Source: Sphingomonas jejuensis (lineage in GTDB: Bacteria > Pseudomonadota > Alphaproteobacteria > Sphingomonadales > Sphingomonadaceae). Taken from it: a stretch of DNA of 64,000 bases. Shown in pieces: positions 1 to 9,029 of this stretch. The stretch is from the NCBI RefSeq assembly GCF_011927695.1, contig NZ_JAATJE010000001.1:1364001-1428000 (forward strand). The letters run 5' to 3'. The first letter of the stretch is position 1. Each line of letters starts with the position of its first letter. The notes below the pieces were generated by a model. That model worked only from the letters and a program-made list of their open reading frames with translations. It did no database searches and was not told the origin of the DNA. The position numbers were made by a program, and so were the translations under genes.

Positions 1-492
1 CCTGAATGCCTGGTTCTGGTAGACCGCGGTCGATGCCAGCCGCTCGGCGCCCGCCGGCAGATCGAAACTGTCACCGTGCCAATGCAGCACCGGCACGCCG
101 TCGAGGGCGGCAAGCGGATTGCCACCGGCAGTCGGCGCCAGCGTGACGGGTGCAAAGCCGACTTCCTTGCGCGGTCCCGCAAACACCCGCTCGCCCAGCG
201 CGGCGGCGATCATCTGCGCGCCCAGGCACGCGCCCAGCGTCGGCAGCCGCGCCTCCAGCCGCCGCCGCAACCGGCGCAGCTGGCAGCGGATCCATGGATG
301 CGCGTCCGTCTCGTACACACCCATCGGCCCGCCCATCATCACCAGAAGGTCGGGGGCGTTCAGATCCACATCGGCGAAGCGTTCGTCGCCGACGTCGATC
401 TGGTCCAGCCGGTATCCCGCGTCTTCCAGCGGCTTGCGAAACCCCGCCACGCCCTCGCGCGGCACGTGGCGGATCACCAATGCGCGTTTCAT
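1..492 (-). CDS. Class I glutamine amidotransferase-like protein (partial, cut by left edge)
   Basis: The reading frame opens with ATG at 492 (MKRALVIRHVPREG) and runs off the left edge, so the C-terminus is missing. The product looks like a stand-alone class I glutamine amidotransferase (GATase1) of the GMP-synthase-like type. It shows the early MMGGPMGVYE segment (about residues 52-61), the nucleophile elbow LGACLGAQ with the cysteine near residue 89, and LHWHGD near residue 140. Family members hydrolyse glutamine, but the acceptor for this subgroup is not known. The distal His/Glu part of the triad cannot be fully checked because the gene is truncated. It is transcribed away from the phaB pair, with 39 bp to the next gene. 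Confidence 0.85.
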   Translation of the reverse strand, partial: MKRALVIRHVPREGVAGFRKPLEDAGYRLDQIDVGDERFADVDLNAPDLLVMMGGPMGVYETDAHPWIRCQLRRLRRRLEARLPTLGACLGAQMIAAALGERVFAGPRKEVGFAPVTLAPTAGGNPLAALDGVPVLHWHGDSFDLPAGAERLASTAVYQNQAFR

Positions 493-531
493 GCCGGCAT
501 CATGCCGATGCACCCGGCGCATGCCAGCAAG

Positions 532-783
532 CTATTCTTGGCCACCGCCAAGCGGTACGGCGGCCACTGTTGCTTTGAGGTAAAGCCACACGCGGATCGC
601 ACTCGCTAGGTTGGCGGGGTCATCCGCGGTGACGCGCTCCGCATCGATCTGCGCCACGAGCGCGGAGAGCGGCAGCCCGGCTGATCGGGCGGCCGCTTCC
701 AGCCCGGCCCAGAAAGGGGGCTCCAGGCTGATGGAGGTCTGGTGGCCGGCGATCGTGATTGATCGCTTGATCGGTCCGGCCAC
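532..783 (-). CDS. Ribbon-helix-helix domain protein
   Basis: An 83-residue protein starting at GTG 783 (MAGPIKRSITIAGHQTS), 9 bp after the phaB stop, with a GAGG ribosome-binding motif ahead of it. The opening KRSITIAGHQTSISLE is typical of the RHH_4 group of ribbon-helix-helix proteins: a short basic beta strand followed by two helices. Such proteins may bind DNA as dimers, but no target is known for this group. Its position directly behind phaB in the same direction makes co-transcription very likely. Whether it regulates phaB is inference only. Confidence 0.75.
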   Translation of the reverse strand: MAGPIKRSITIAGHQTSISLEPPFWAGLEAAARSAGLPLSALVAQIDAERVTADDPANLASAIRVWLYLKATVAAVPLGGGQE

Positions 784-792
784 CCGACAGCC

Positions 793-1515
793 TCAATACA
801 TGTGCTGGCCACCGTTCATCGACAGCGTCGATCCGGTGACAAAGCCGGCTTCCTCCGCGCACAGGAAGGCGACGCCGCGCGCGATCTCCTGCGCGCTGCC
901 CAGCCGGCCGACGGGCACCTTTGCGACGATCTTCTCCAGCACGTCAGCCGGCACCGCGGCCACCATGTCCGTGTCGATATAGCCGGGGGCGAGCGCATTA
1001 ACGGTCACGCCGGCCTTTGCGCCTTCCTGCGCCAGCGCCTTGGTGAAGCCGTGGATGCCGGACTTGGCGGCGGCATAGTTCACCTGGCCATATTGCCCGC
1101 CCTGCCCGTTGATCGAGCCGATGTTGACGATCCGGCCCCACTTGCGCTCCCGCATGCCGGGAAACACAGCCTTGGCCATGTTGAAGCAACCGCCCAGGTT
1201 CACGCGGATCACCTCGTCCCACATGTCGTGGGTCATCTTCAGGATGGTGCCGTCGCGCGTGATGCCCGCATTGTTGACCAGAATGTCGACGGGGCCGACC
1301 TCCTCCTGCACCTTGGCGACACCTTCCTGGCACGCATCATAATCGCCGACGTCCCAGCGATAGGCTTTGATCCCGGTGCGGTCGCTGAACTCTCGCGCGC
1401 GCTCGTCATTGCCGGCATAGTTCGCGACCACGGTCGCGCCTGCTTCCTTCAGGGCAAGGCTGATCGCCTCGCCGATACCGCGGGTTCCGCCGGTGACGAT
1501 GGCGATGCGTGCCAT
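793..1515 (-). CDS. phaB: Acetoacetyl-CoA reductase (SDR family)
   Basis: A 240-residue classical short-chain dehydrogenase. The NAD(P)-binding motif TGGTRGIG lies near residue 8, NNAG near residue 86, and the catalytic YAAAKSG near residue 150. The length and the closing MNGGQHMY match PhaB, which reduces acetoacetyl-CoA to (R)-3-hydroxybutyryl-CoA with NADPH for polyhydroxyalkanoate synthesis. Neither phaA nor phaC lies in the window, so the substrate call rests on family resemblance. The gene leads a two-gene unit with the ribbon-helix-helix protein downstream. 44 bp separate it from the hemH stop upstream. Confidence 0.85.
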   Translation of the reverse strand: MARIAIVTGGTRGIGEAISLALKEAGATVVANYAGNDERAREFSDRTGIKAYRWDVGDYDACQEGVAKVQEEVGPVDILVNNAGITRDGTILKMTHDMWDEVIRVNLGGCFNMAKAVFPGMRERKWGRIVNIGSINGQGGQYGQVNYAAAKSGIHGFTKALAQEGAKAGVTVNALAPGYIDTDMVAAVPADVLEKIVAKVPVGRLGSAQEIARGVAFLCAEEAGFVTGSTLSMNGGQHMY

Positions 1516-1559
1516 GGAAAGCCTCTCCTTCGTGTCTGTTATCGCAGATCAACGGCAGG

Positions 1560-2567
1560 CTACGGTCGGACGTTCCAACCTTCAAGCTCACGCGCCAAAA
1601 TGCTGCGCAGCATTGCGATGCCCGGAGCGGTGTCGTTCAGGCATGGCAGATAGTGGAAATGCGTTCCGCCTGCCTCGGTGAACTGCTCGCGCCCGCGGAT
1701 GTTCAGTTCCTCCAGAGTCTCCAGGCAATCTGCCGAGAAACCCGGCGCCAGGATCAGCAGCCGCTTGATCCCCCGACCCGGCAGCGCCTCCAGCACGGTG
1801 TCGGTCGCAGGCTCGAGCCACTTTGCGCGCCCGAAACGCGACTGGAAGCTCACCATCACGTCGCGGCCCAGCGCTTCGGCGAGCAGGCGGCCCGTCTTCT
1901 GGCAATGGCAATGATAGGGATCGCCCAATGCCAGCGTGCGCGCGGGCATACCGTGGAAGCTCGCCAGGATCGCTTCGGGTTCGAAGTCGATCCGCCCAAG
2001 CTCCTCTCGCACCGACGTCGCCAATGCATCGATATAGGCGGGATCGTCATGATAGGGCGGCAGCGTCCGAACGGCGGGCTGCCACCGCATACCCGCCAGC
2101 ACGGCGAAGGCGGCATCGTTGGCGGTTGCCGTCGTTGCTGCGCAATATTGCGGGTAGAGCGGTGCCAGCAGGATGCGCTCGCATCCGGCAGCCTTCAATG
2201 CCAGCAACCGCTCCGCGATCGCCGGCCGCCCATAACGCATCGCGTAATCGACCAGCACCCCCGGGCCGAACGCGTCCTTCAACGCCTGTGCCTGCAATCG
2301 CGTGATGGCGGCGAGCGGCGACCCGTCCTCCCGCCAGACCTGCTGATAGGCATGGGCGGACTTCTTCGGGCGCGTCGTCAGCACCGCGCCGCGCAGGATC
2401 GGCTGCCACAGGATCTGCGGGATCTCGACGACACGCGGATCCGACAGGAACTGCTTCAAGTATCGCCGCACAGCACCTGCCTCCGGCGCGTCGGGCGTGC
2501 CCAGGTTGATCAGCAGCACGCCGACCTTGGGTGACGGGATCGCGGGATGGTCGGCCGGGCGCATCAT
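1560..2567 (-). CDS. hemH: Ferrochelatase
   Basis: A 335-residue protein with the ferrochelatase opening VGVLLINLGTPDAPE and the segment SFHGMPART, which carries the conserved metal-binding histidine. The enzyme inserts Fe2+ into protoporphyrin IX, the last step of protohaem synthesis, at the cytoplasmic face of the membrane. The start is ATG 2567, which overlaps the stop of the upstream molybdenum hydroxylase gene by four bases (ATGA), implying translational coupling. Length is normal for bacterial HemH. Haem made here would feed the cytochromes encoded elsewhere in the window. Confidence 0.95.
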   Translation of the reverse strand: MMRPADHPAIPSPKVGVLLINLGTPDAPEAGAVRRYLKQFLSDPRVVEIPQILWQPILRGAVLTTRPKKSAHAYQQVWREDGSPLAAITRLQAQALKDAFGPGVLVDYAMRYGRPAIAERLLALKAAGCERILLAPLYPQYCAATTATANDAAFAVLAGMRWQPAVRTLPPYHDDPAYIDALATSVREELGRIDFEPEAILASFHGMPARTLALGDPYHCHCQKTGRLLAEALGRDVMVSFQSRFGRAKWLEPATDTVLEALPGRGIKRLLILAPGFSADCLETLEELNIRGREQFTEAGGTHFHYLPCLNDTAPGIAMLRSILARELEGWNVRP

Positions 2568-4798
2568 GCCTGCGCCACCATCGGCAGGCGGCGGAATCGC
2601 CTTCCGGTCGCCGCGAACAGCGCGTTGGCGATCGCGGGTGCGGCGGCCGGCACGCCCAGTTCGCTGGCGCCGCCGGGCGGCTCGTCCGATCGGATCAGGT
2701 CCACAGTCACCTCCGGGCTATTCGCCAAAGTCGGCAGGCCGGTCGCGCCGAGCGAGCGCACGCTGCCCAGCCCCTGCTGGAAGCCGCCCGCCATCCCGAC
2801 GACGCTGGCCGCGCCCCACAACAATCCACCTTCGATCTGCTGGCGCACGACATCCGGGTTGATCGCCTGCCCCACGTCGGCCACCGCCACCAACCGCTGC
2901 ACGACCGGCCTGTTCCCCTCCAGCCGCGCGTCGGCCAACACCGCGATATGGCTGCCCCAACCGCTGAAGCAGGCGATGCCCTGTGCGGAGCCTGCGCCGC
3001 CGCCCTGCCACCCGCCCGAGGCCGTCACCGTCGTCAGGCACCGCGCGAGCCGCGGCGCGCCGCCCAGCATCGCCACGCGATAGGAAAACGGGTCCACGCC
3101 CGCCGCCGCCGCCAGTTCATCGATGAAGCATTCGGCAAAGAAGGTTCCGTAGCTCGCAGCGCCGCCGCGCCAGTCGCCGACGGGCACGCCAATGTCGGCC
3201 GGGTGATGGTCGATCGCGACATGGGGAATGGCATAAGGGGGCAGCGCGCCTGCAACGGCTGCACGGTCGCCGCCCGACCCGTCACCGATCAGGCTCCGTG
3301 CAGCGCCGCCGATCAGGCGCCGGGCGATCTCGTGGCCGCTCGCCGGCGCGGCGATCCGCGCGCGCCATCCCTCGATCCGCCCGCCCGTCACCAGCCGGGC
3401 TTCCATGCGCCCTTGAGCGGGTGCCCGCACGCGGTCCTGCGCCAGATCCTCCACCCGGCTCCAGGTCAGTTGCACCGGTCGGCGGAGATTGCGCGCCAGA
3501 ACCGCCGCCTGCACGGCCGCGTCGCTTTCCAGCTTCCGGCCGAACGATCCGCCGATCATCGTCGGGTAGATGGTGACGGCCCCTTCCGCCACGCCGATGG
3601 CGGCCGCCGCGTCGCGCCGTGCGGCGGCGGGCGCCTGCGTCGGCAGCCACAGCTCCAGCCGGTCGTTCGCCCAGTGCGCGGTCGCGCACATCGGCTCGAT
3701 CGCGGCGTGCAGCGCGGGCGCGACGCTGTAGGACGCGGCAAACAGCTGTTGCCCCTCGAACGCGGCATCCACATCGCCGCGCCCCTCCATCCGCTCCCCG
3801 GGTTCGCCAAGCGCGCCAGCCAACGCGCGCTCGATCACGCCGTCGTCGATCAGCCGCCCTTCGGTACGAAAACGCGGGTTGCCCGCCTCCAGCCCGCGGT
3901 TGGCCGCCCACCAGTTGGTGCCGACCACCCCGACCCATCCCGGCGTTTCCACAACGGCAGTCACGCCGCGCACGGCGTCCGCCGCAGACCGGTCGAACCC
4001 CGACAGGACACCGCCGACCGGCGCCGCCCGCACGGAGGCGAACTGCATGTCGGGCAGCCGCACGTCGCCAGCATAAAGCGCCGACCCGTCGACCTTGGCG
4101 GGCAGGTCCAGCCGCGGCAGCGACTGCCCCGTCAGCCGACCTTCGGTGGTGGTGCGCAGCGGCGGCAGCGCAGGCGGCGTCATGGCCGCCGCTTCCGCTG
4201 CCAGCTCGCCAAAGCGCAGCCGCTTGTCACCGCTCGTGACGAACCCGTTTGCCGCCTCGCACTGTTCCCAGGTGATCCCCCACCGCGCGGCGGCCGCCAT
4301 GCACAGCAGCGCGCGCGCCGTCGCCCCCGCCTCGCGCATCGGCAGCTCCCAGCCGCGCGCCGCGGTTGATCCCGCCGTCACCATCAGGGTGGACCGGACC
4401 GCCCACTCATCGGCCACCCGCTCCGCGCTCGGCAGCACGTCGGCGGCGATCTCGCGCCCGAGCAGGCGGTTGCCATAAAGCGGGTTGATCGGTGCCGGCT
4501 CCACGCCGATGGTGCGCCAGTCCGCGCCCAGCTCGTCGGCGACGAGCTGCGGCAGCGTGGTGTAGACTCCCTGTCCCATCTCCACCTGCGGCGACACAAC
4601 GGTGACATGCCCGTCTGCGCCGATCTTCAGGAAGGCGCCGAACAGCGCCTCGCCCGGCGCGGCGACCAGGTTCGGCTGGTATCGGCGCGGCCACGCCGCC
4701 CAGGCCAGCACCAGCCCGACCCCCGCCCCGCCGCCGATCAGCAGCCGGCGGCGCGTGATCCCGTCCTTGGTGCTGGGTGGGCTCGGCCTTCGGCTCAT
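2564..4798 (-). CDS. Molybdopterin-binding hydroxylase large subunit (xanthine dehydrogenase/IorB family), Tat-exported
   Basis: A protein of about 744 residues resembling the large, molybdenum-cofactor subunit of isoquinoline 1-oxidoreductase/aldehyde dehydrogenase-type enzymes. A twin-arginine segment (TRRRLLIGGG, near residue 15) and a following hydrophobic stretch indicate folded export by Tat. The motif EMGQGVYTTLPQLVADELG-like near residue 70 and GGSFGRK in the middle are cofactor-binding signatures. I place the start at ATG 4798, because the 12 residues in front of it (to 4834) look like read-through of the leader. The [2Fe-2S] small subunit normally paired with it is not adjacent. The stop overlaps hemH by four bases, an unusual partner. 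Confidence 0.85.
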   Translation of the reverse strand: MSRRPSPPSTKDGITRRRLLIGGGAGVGLVLAWAAWPRRYQPNLVAAPGEALFGAFLKIGADGHVTVVSPQVEMGQGVYTTLPQLVADELGADWRTIGVEPAPINPLYGNRLLGREIAADVLPSAERVADEWAVRSTLMVTAGSTAARGWELPMREAGATARALLCMAAAARWGITWEQCEAANGFVTSGDKRLRFGELAAEAAAMTPPALPPLRTTTEGRLTGQSLPRLDLPAKVDGSALYAGDVRLPDMQFASVRAAPVGGVLSGFDRSAADAVRGVTAVVETPGWVGVVGTNWWAANRGLEAGNPRFRTEGRLIDDGVIERALAGALGEPGERMEGRGDVDAAFEGQQLFAASYSVAPALHAAIEPMCATAHWANDRLELWLPTQAPAAARRDAAAAIGVAEGAVTIYPTMIGGSFGRKLESDAAVQAAVLARNLRRPVQLTWSRVEDLAQDRVRAPAQGRMEARLVTGGRIEGWRARIAAPASGHEIARRLIGGAARSLIGDGSGGDRAAVAGALPPYAIPHVAIDHHPADIGVPVGDWRGGAASYGTFFAECFIDELAAAAGVDPFSYRVAMLGGAPRLARCLTTVTASGGWQGGGAGSAQGIACFSGWGSHIAVLADARLEGNRPVVQRLVAVADVGQAINPDVVRQQIEGGLLWGAASVVGMAGGFQQGLGSVRSLGATGLPTLANSPEVTVDLIRSDEPPGGASELGVPAAAPAIANALFAATGRRFRRLPMVAQA

Positions 4799-4844
4799 CG
4801 CCCGCGTCCTTACGGACGATTGCGCCGACCGCAAGCCGCTTCGA

Positions 4845-6548
4845 TCACTGCACCTCCGATGCCCGGGCGCGGAAGAAGGCCTTCAGCGACACCTTGTCGA
4901 TCTTCTCCGTGCCCAGCCGGGGCAGCGGATCGGGCGAAATCCAGATGTGCGCGGGCACCTTGAAGGCGGCGATCCGCCCCTTCAGCCAGTGGCAGAGCGC
5001 ATCGCCGGTGATGTCGGCATCCTCCGCCAGATGGACCACCGCGCCCGGCACCTCGCCGAAACGCTCGTCCGGCAGGCCGAACACGGCCGCTTCCGCCACG
5101 GCTTCGTTGGCGTAGAGCGCGGCTTCCACCTCGACGCAGCTGATGTTCTCGCCTCCGCGGATGATGATGTCCTTCTTCCGGTCGACGATGAAGACATAAC
5201 CGTCCTCGTCCATGCGCCCCAGGTCGCCGGTCCGGAAGAAGCCGTCGGGCGTGATCGCCGCCGCCGTCGCGGCCTCGTCGCCGATGTAGCGGTCGAAGTT
5301 GGCGATCGACCGGAAACAGATCTCCCCCAGGCTCCCGGTCGGCAGCGGCCGGCCGTCGTCGTCCAGGATGGCGACCTCCACGATCGGCTTCAGCGCGCGC
5401 CCCGTGCTGTCGGGCTTGTTGAGGTAGTTCTCGCGCATGTTGGCGCAGCCGATGGCGTTGGTTTCGGTCAGGCCATATCCGATCAGCGGCTTGGCCCCGC
5501 CCATCTCCTCGTGCAGCCGGCGGACATGCTCGGCCGGGCGCGGCGCGCCGCCGGCGGCGATGTCGTTCACCGTCGACAGGTCGTAGTTGGCGCGGTTGGG
5601 ATGCGTCAGGATCTCAAAACTCATCAACGGCACGCCGACGAAATAGGTGACCTTCTCGCGCTCCATCAGGCGCATGGCCTCCTCTGCATCCCACTTCGGC
5701 ATCAGCACCAGCTTGCGCCCCATGGCGAAGCTCTGGAGGAACACCGGCACCATCGCGGTGACGTGGAACAACGGCACGTTGAGGAGCGTCGCCGGCTGGA
5801 TGGTCGGCGCTCGTCCTTCGGACACCAGCAGCTGCAAACCCACCAGCGTGTGCGCCAGATAGCCAAAGGTCGCCTGCACGACGGCGCGGTGGTCCGACAC
5901 TGCCGGCCGCGACCGTCCGGTCGATCCCGATGTGAACAGGATGGTCGCCGGATCGTCGGCCGCCACCTCGGGCAGCGGCGTGTGCTCGTCCCCGCCGGCC
6001 GCGAGCAACGGCGCCAGCGCCTCAGCGATCGGCAAGGACACATCAACCGTCACCAGCTGCGCCTCCGTCGGGTCGGCGGCGGCAAAGCGGCGGGTGCGGC
6101 CCTCGTCGGCGAACACCAGCGTGGCACCGCTGTCGGCCACCGCCTGGGCAAGCTCGGCGCTCTCCCACCACCCGTTCAGCAGCACGGCCGTGCCGCCCGC
6201 CATCAGGATCGCCATGTAGAGCACGATCCACGACGGCGCATTGCGGGCCGCGATGCCGATGCGGTCGCCCGGCCGCACGCCATGCCCCGCCACCAGTGCG
6301 CCCGCGAGGCGCCGGGCATGGGCATAGGTCTCGGCAAAGCTTAGCCGCTCCTCGCCATCGACCAGAAAGGTGGCATCGCCATGCTGGAAGCAGAAATAGG
6401 CGAAATGCTGCGGCAGCGTCGCAGGGGCCACCGCGATCACCGGATAGCTGCGGCCGTTCTTCTCGACCGTTCCGGCCGCAAGCTGTCCGCCCGGTGCCGT
6501 CAGCGCGGCCAGGATGGCGTCGATCTTCTGGTCTAGTGGCGATGGCAT
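4845..6548 (-). CDS. Acyl-CoA synthetase (AMP-dependent ligase)
   Basis: A 567-residue ANL-superfamily ligase that activates a carboxylic acid to acyl-adenylate and then acyl-CoA. Core motifs are in order: the phosphate loop [12 protein letters not shown] near residue 210, [11 protein letters not shown] near 350, [12 protein letters not shown] near 440, [14 protein letters not shown] near 455, and the C-terminal [13 protein letters not shown]. The phosphate loop departs from the usual TSGTTGxPKG at three positions, with Arg in place of Lys. The substrate cannot be told from sequence. The gene is read towards the molybdenum hydroxylase, 46 bp away, and is divergent from lgt. Confidence 0.88.
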   Translation of the reverse strand: MPSPLDQKIDAILAALTAPGGQLAAGTVEKNGRSYPVIAVAPATLPQHFAYFCFQHGDATFLVDGEERLSFAETYAHARRLAGALVAGHGVRPGDRIGIAARNAPSWIVLYMAILMAGGTAVLLNGWWESAELAQAVADSGATLVFADEGRTRRFAAADPTEAQLVTVDVSLPIAEALAPLLAAGGDEHTPLPEVAADDPATILFTSGSTGRSRPAVSDHRAVVQATFGYLAHTLVGLQLLVSEGRAPTIQPATLLNVPLFHVTAMVPVFLQSFAMGRKLVLMPKWDAEEAMRLMEREKVTYFVGVPLMSFEILTHPNRANYDLSTVNDIAAGGAPRPAEHVRRLHEEMGGAKPLIGYGLTETNAIGCANMRENYLNKPDSTGRALKPIVEVAILDDDGRPLPTGSLGEICFRSIANFDRYIGDEAATAAAITPDGFFRTGDLGRMDEDGYVFIVDRKKDIIIRGGENISCVEVEAALYANEAVAEAAVFGLPDERFGEVPGAVVHLAEDADITGDALCHWLKGRIAAFKVPAHIWISPDPLPRLGTEKIDKVSLKAFFRARASEVQ

Positions 6549-6619
6549 CGTCCCAGGCCCTCTCTCTTGGTGTTCTGTTGTGCGGGCACTATGGAGGCCT
6601 CTCGCCTTGGGGAAAAGCC

Positions 6620-7480
6620 TTGATCCTGAACCTTCTCGCTGACGCTACGGCAGCCGTGCGCTTTGATTCGCTTGGCTTGTCGCCCGTGGCGCTGGACCTC
6701 GGCTGGCTGCAGATTCGCTGGTATTCGCTCGCCTATCTGGCGGGGATCATCGTCGGCTGGTGGTATCTTACCCGCCTGCTGAAGGAGCCGGGCGCGCCCA
6801 TGGCCCGGCGCCATGCGGATGACCTCATCTTCTGGGCCACTATCGGCATCATCGTCGGTGGGCGGCTCGCCTATGTCTTCTTCTACCGGCCGGACATCCT
6901 CGCCAATCCGCTGGAAATCCTGCGATTGTGGGAAGGCGGCATGTCCTTCCACGGCGGCGTCATCGGTGTGTCGATCGGCCTCATCTGGATGGCGCGCTCG
7001 AACGGGCTCGATTGGCTGCGCATCCACGATTACGTGGCCTGCTGCGTGCCTTTTGGCCTGTTCTTCGGCCGCCTTGCGAACTTCGTGAACGGGGAGCTTT
7101 GGGGCAGGCCGACCGACGTCGCCTGGGCCGTCATCTTCCCGCGCGCAGGGCCGGAGCCGCGGCACCCCAGCCAGCTCTACGAGGCCGGGCTGGAGGGCAT
7201 CGTGCTGTTCTCCGTGCTGTGGTTCCTCTTCTGGCGCACCGATGCCCGTTATCAGCCGGGCAAGCTCGTCGGCACCTTCCTGCTCGGCTACGGCCTCAGC
7301 CGCGTGCTGGTTGAACTCGTGCGGGAGCCGGATGCCGGACTCGAGAATCTGTGGTGGGGTCTGTCCATGGGCCAGACGCTTTCCGTCCCCATGATCCTTG
7401 GTGGCATCTACCTCATCGCGACGGCAAAGGGCCGGCGTCGCCGGGTCGAGCCGATCGCCGGCACGGAGAGCGTGGCCTGA
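6620..7480 (+). CDS. lgt: Prolipoprotein diacylglyceryl transferase
   Basis: A 286-residue integral membrane enzyme that transfers diacylglycerol from phosphatidylglycerol to the lipobox cysteine of prelipoproteins. It has several hydrophobic segments, the family signature [20 protein letters not shown] near residue 150, and [12 protein letters not shown] near residue 185. I place the start at TTG 6620 (reads [10 protein letters not shown]), preceded by GGGGAAA. The in-frame ATG at 6542 would overlap the divergent ligase gene and add a non-conserved tail. It leads a six-gene run in which each stop overlaps the next start by four bases. Lipoprotein clients in the window include the Mla lipoprotein and CoxB. 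Confidence 0.93.
   Translation: MILNLLADATAAVRFDSLGLSPVALDLGWLQIRWYSLAYLAGIIVGWWYLTRLLKEPGAPMARRHADDLIFWATIGIIVGGRLAYVFFYRPDILANPLEILRLWEGGMSFHGGVIGVSIGLIWMARSNGLDWLRIHDYVACCVPFGLFFGRLANFVNGELWGRPTDVAWAVIFPRAGPEPRHPSQLYEAGLEGIVLFSVLWFLFWRTDARYQPGKLVGTFLLGYGLSRVLVELVREPDAGLENLWWGLSMGQTLSVPMILGGIYLIATAKGRRRRVEPIAGTESVA
7465..7479 (+). promoter_or_regulatory. Ribosome-binding site and probable CTG start of the MidA-like gene
   Basis: GGAGAG at 7465-7470 lies six bases in front of CTG 7477-7479. That CTG overlaps the lgt stop in the form CTGA, matching the ATGA/GTGA junctions of the following genes. No in-frame ATG, GTG or TTG occurs close by, and the nearest downstream ATG (7558) would remove the conserved first helix. 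Confidence 0.6.
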
Positions 7481-8532
7481 GCGAGCAGGATCCGGGCTGC
7501 GGTCACCTGCTCGAACCGCTGATCCGCGCGTCCGGGCCGATCCCGCTCGCCACCTTCATGGGTGCGGCGAACGCCCATTATTACGCCACCCGCGATCCGC
7601 TTGGTGCCGAGGGTGACTTCACCACCGCGCCGGAGATCAGCCAGATGTTCGGGGAGCTCGTCGGCCTGGCGCTCGCCGATCTGTGGCACCGCGCCGGTCG
7701 CCCGCCGGTGCATTATGTCGAACTCGGCCCCGGCCGCGGCACCCTTGCCGCCGACGCGCTGCGCGCCATGGCGAGCGCGGGCCTGCGCCCGGCCGTGCAC
7801 TTCGTGGAGACCAGCCCGGCATTGCGCGCGCGTCAGGCGGCTGCGGTGCCCGCCGCGAGCTTCCACGACGGTCTGGCGACGGTGCCTGCCGACGCCGCCT
7901 GGCTCGTGGTTGCCAACGAGTTCTTCGACGCACTTCCCATCCGTCAGCTCGTCCGCACGCCGGATGGCTGGCAGGAGCGCAAGGTCGTGGCGCACGGCGA
8001 CCTGTTCCTCCCGCTCAGCCATGGGCCGGTGCTCGACGGGCTAGTGCCGGAGCATCTGGCGGATGCGCCGATCGGCAGCATTCTTGAAAGCGCGCCCGCC
8101 TCGGTCGCGATCGTCAGGACGCTCGCCAAGGTGCTGGCGGCGCGCGGCGGCGCGGCGCTTGTAATCGACTATGGCTATGAAGGCCCGGCTGTCGGCGACA
8201 CGCTGCAGGCCGTCAGCCGTCACCGCTTCGCCAATCCTTATGAAGCGCCGGGCACCCGCGATCTCACCGCGCATGTCGATTTCGCCACGCTGGCGGAGGC
8301 GGCGGCGGCCGAAGGCGTCCGCACGTCCGGGCCGGTGCCCCAGGGCGTCTGGCTCGAACGGCTCGGCATCGCTCAACGCGCGATCGCGCTGTCGGCGGGC
8401 AGTCCGGCGCGCTCGGCGGAGATCGCGGCGGCGCGGGACCGGCTGGTCGGCGCGGGAGAAATGGGGACGCTCTTCAAGGCGCTGGCGCTCTCCGCCTCCA
8501 CCTGGCCGGAGCCGGCGGGCTTTGCCGCATGA
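7477..8532 (+). CDS. SAM-dependent methyltransferase, MidA/NDUFAF7 family
   Basis: About 351 residues. It begins with the conserved helix [18 protein letters not shown], then [13 protein letters not shown] and [16 protein letters not shown], a SAM-binding [12 protein letters not shown] near residue 82, and [14 protein letters not shown] near 145. This is the MidA/NDUFAF7 family; the eukaryotic member methylates an arginine of a complex I subunit during assembly. The bacterial target is not established. The reading frame has no ordinary start codon at the right place: CTG 7477, with a good ribosome-binding site and a four-base overlap with lgt, is the best candidate. It overlaps the acetyltransferase gene by ATGA. 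Confidence 0.85.
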   Translation: MSEQDPGCGHLLEPLIRASGPIPLATFMGAANAHYYATRDPLGAEGDFTTAPEISQMFGELVGLALADLWHRAGRPPVHYVELGPGRGTLAADALRAMASAGLRPAVHFVETSPALRARQAAAVPAASFHDGLATVPADAAWLVVANEFFDALPIRQLVRTPDGWQERKVVAHGDLFLPLSHGPVLDGLVPEHLADAPIGSILESAPASVAIVRTLAKVLAARGGAALVIDYGYEGPAVGDTLQAVSRHRFANPYEAPGTRDLTAHVDFATLAEAAAAEGVRTSGPVPQGVWLERLGIAQRAIALSAGSPARSAEIAAARDRLVGAGEMGTLFKALALSASTWPEPAGFAA

Positions 8533-9029
8533 TCCACTACCGCGATGCGACGCCGGCCGATGCCGGGACCTTTGCCGCTGCCGCGCGCACCAGCTTTACC
8601 GAGACGTTCGGGCATCTCTACCGGCCACAGGATCTTTCAACCTTCCTCACCGGCTGGTCGGACGACGCCTACCGCGCGGAGCTGGAGGATCCCCGCTTCC
8701 GCATCCGCCTCGCGCTCGATGGCGACCGGGTGGCGGGCTTTGCCAAGCTCGGGCCGCCCGACCTTCCGGTGGAGCCGCGCGCGGCCCAGCTCTGGCAGCT
8801 CTACGTCCTGCGTCCGTGGCAGGGCACGGAGGTTGCACCCGCACTCATGGATTGGGCGCTCACGTCTGCACGCGCGGAGGGCCATCCGTGCCTCCATCTG
8901 TCCGTCTTCGTCGACAACCACCGCGCCCGCCGCTTCTACGCCCGCTACGGCGCCTTCGATGTCGGGCGCTACGACTTCCCGGTGGGCGACCAGATCGACG
9001 AGGATCGCATCCTCAGGATCGACCTGTGA
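8529..9029 (+). CDS. GNAT-family N-acetyltransferase
   Basis: A 166-residue single-domain GNAT enzyme that transfers acetyl from acetyl-CoA to an amine of unknown identity. The fold is visible as the opening [19 protein letters not shown], a central strand LWQLYVLRPWQGTEVAPALMD (acetyl-CoA loop near residues 95-115), and the closing LSVFVDNHRARRFYARYGAFDVG. ATG 8529 overlaps the previous stop (ATGA), and its own stop is overlapped by the next GTG. The substrate is unknown; the position inside the lgt-pgeF run is the only context. Confidence 0.85.
   Translation: MIHYRDATPADAGTFAAAARTSFTETFGHLYRPQDLSTFLTGWSDDAYRAELEDPRFRIRLALDGDRVAGFAKLGPPDLPVEPRAAQLWQLYVLRPWQGTEVAPALMDWALTSARAEGHPCLHLSVFVDNHRARRFYARYGAFDVGRYDFPVGDQIDEDRILRIDL

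Noticed and set aside
2531-6344. Two long plus-strand frames opposite the molybdenum hydroxylase and ligase genes
   Set aside because: Shadow frames; the minus-strand genes carry complete family motifs.
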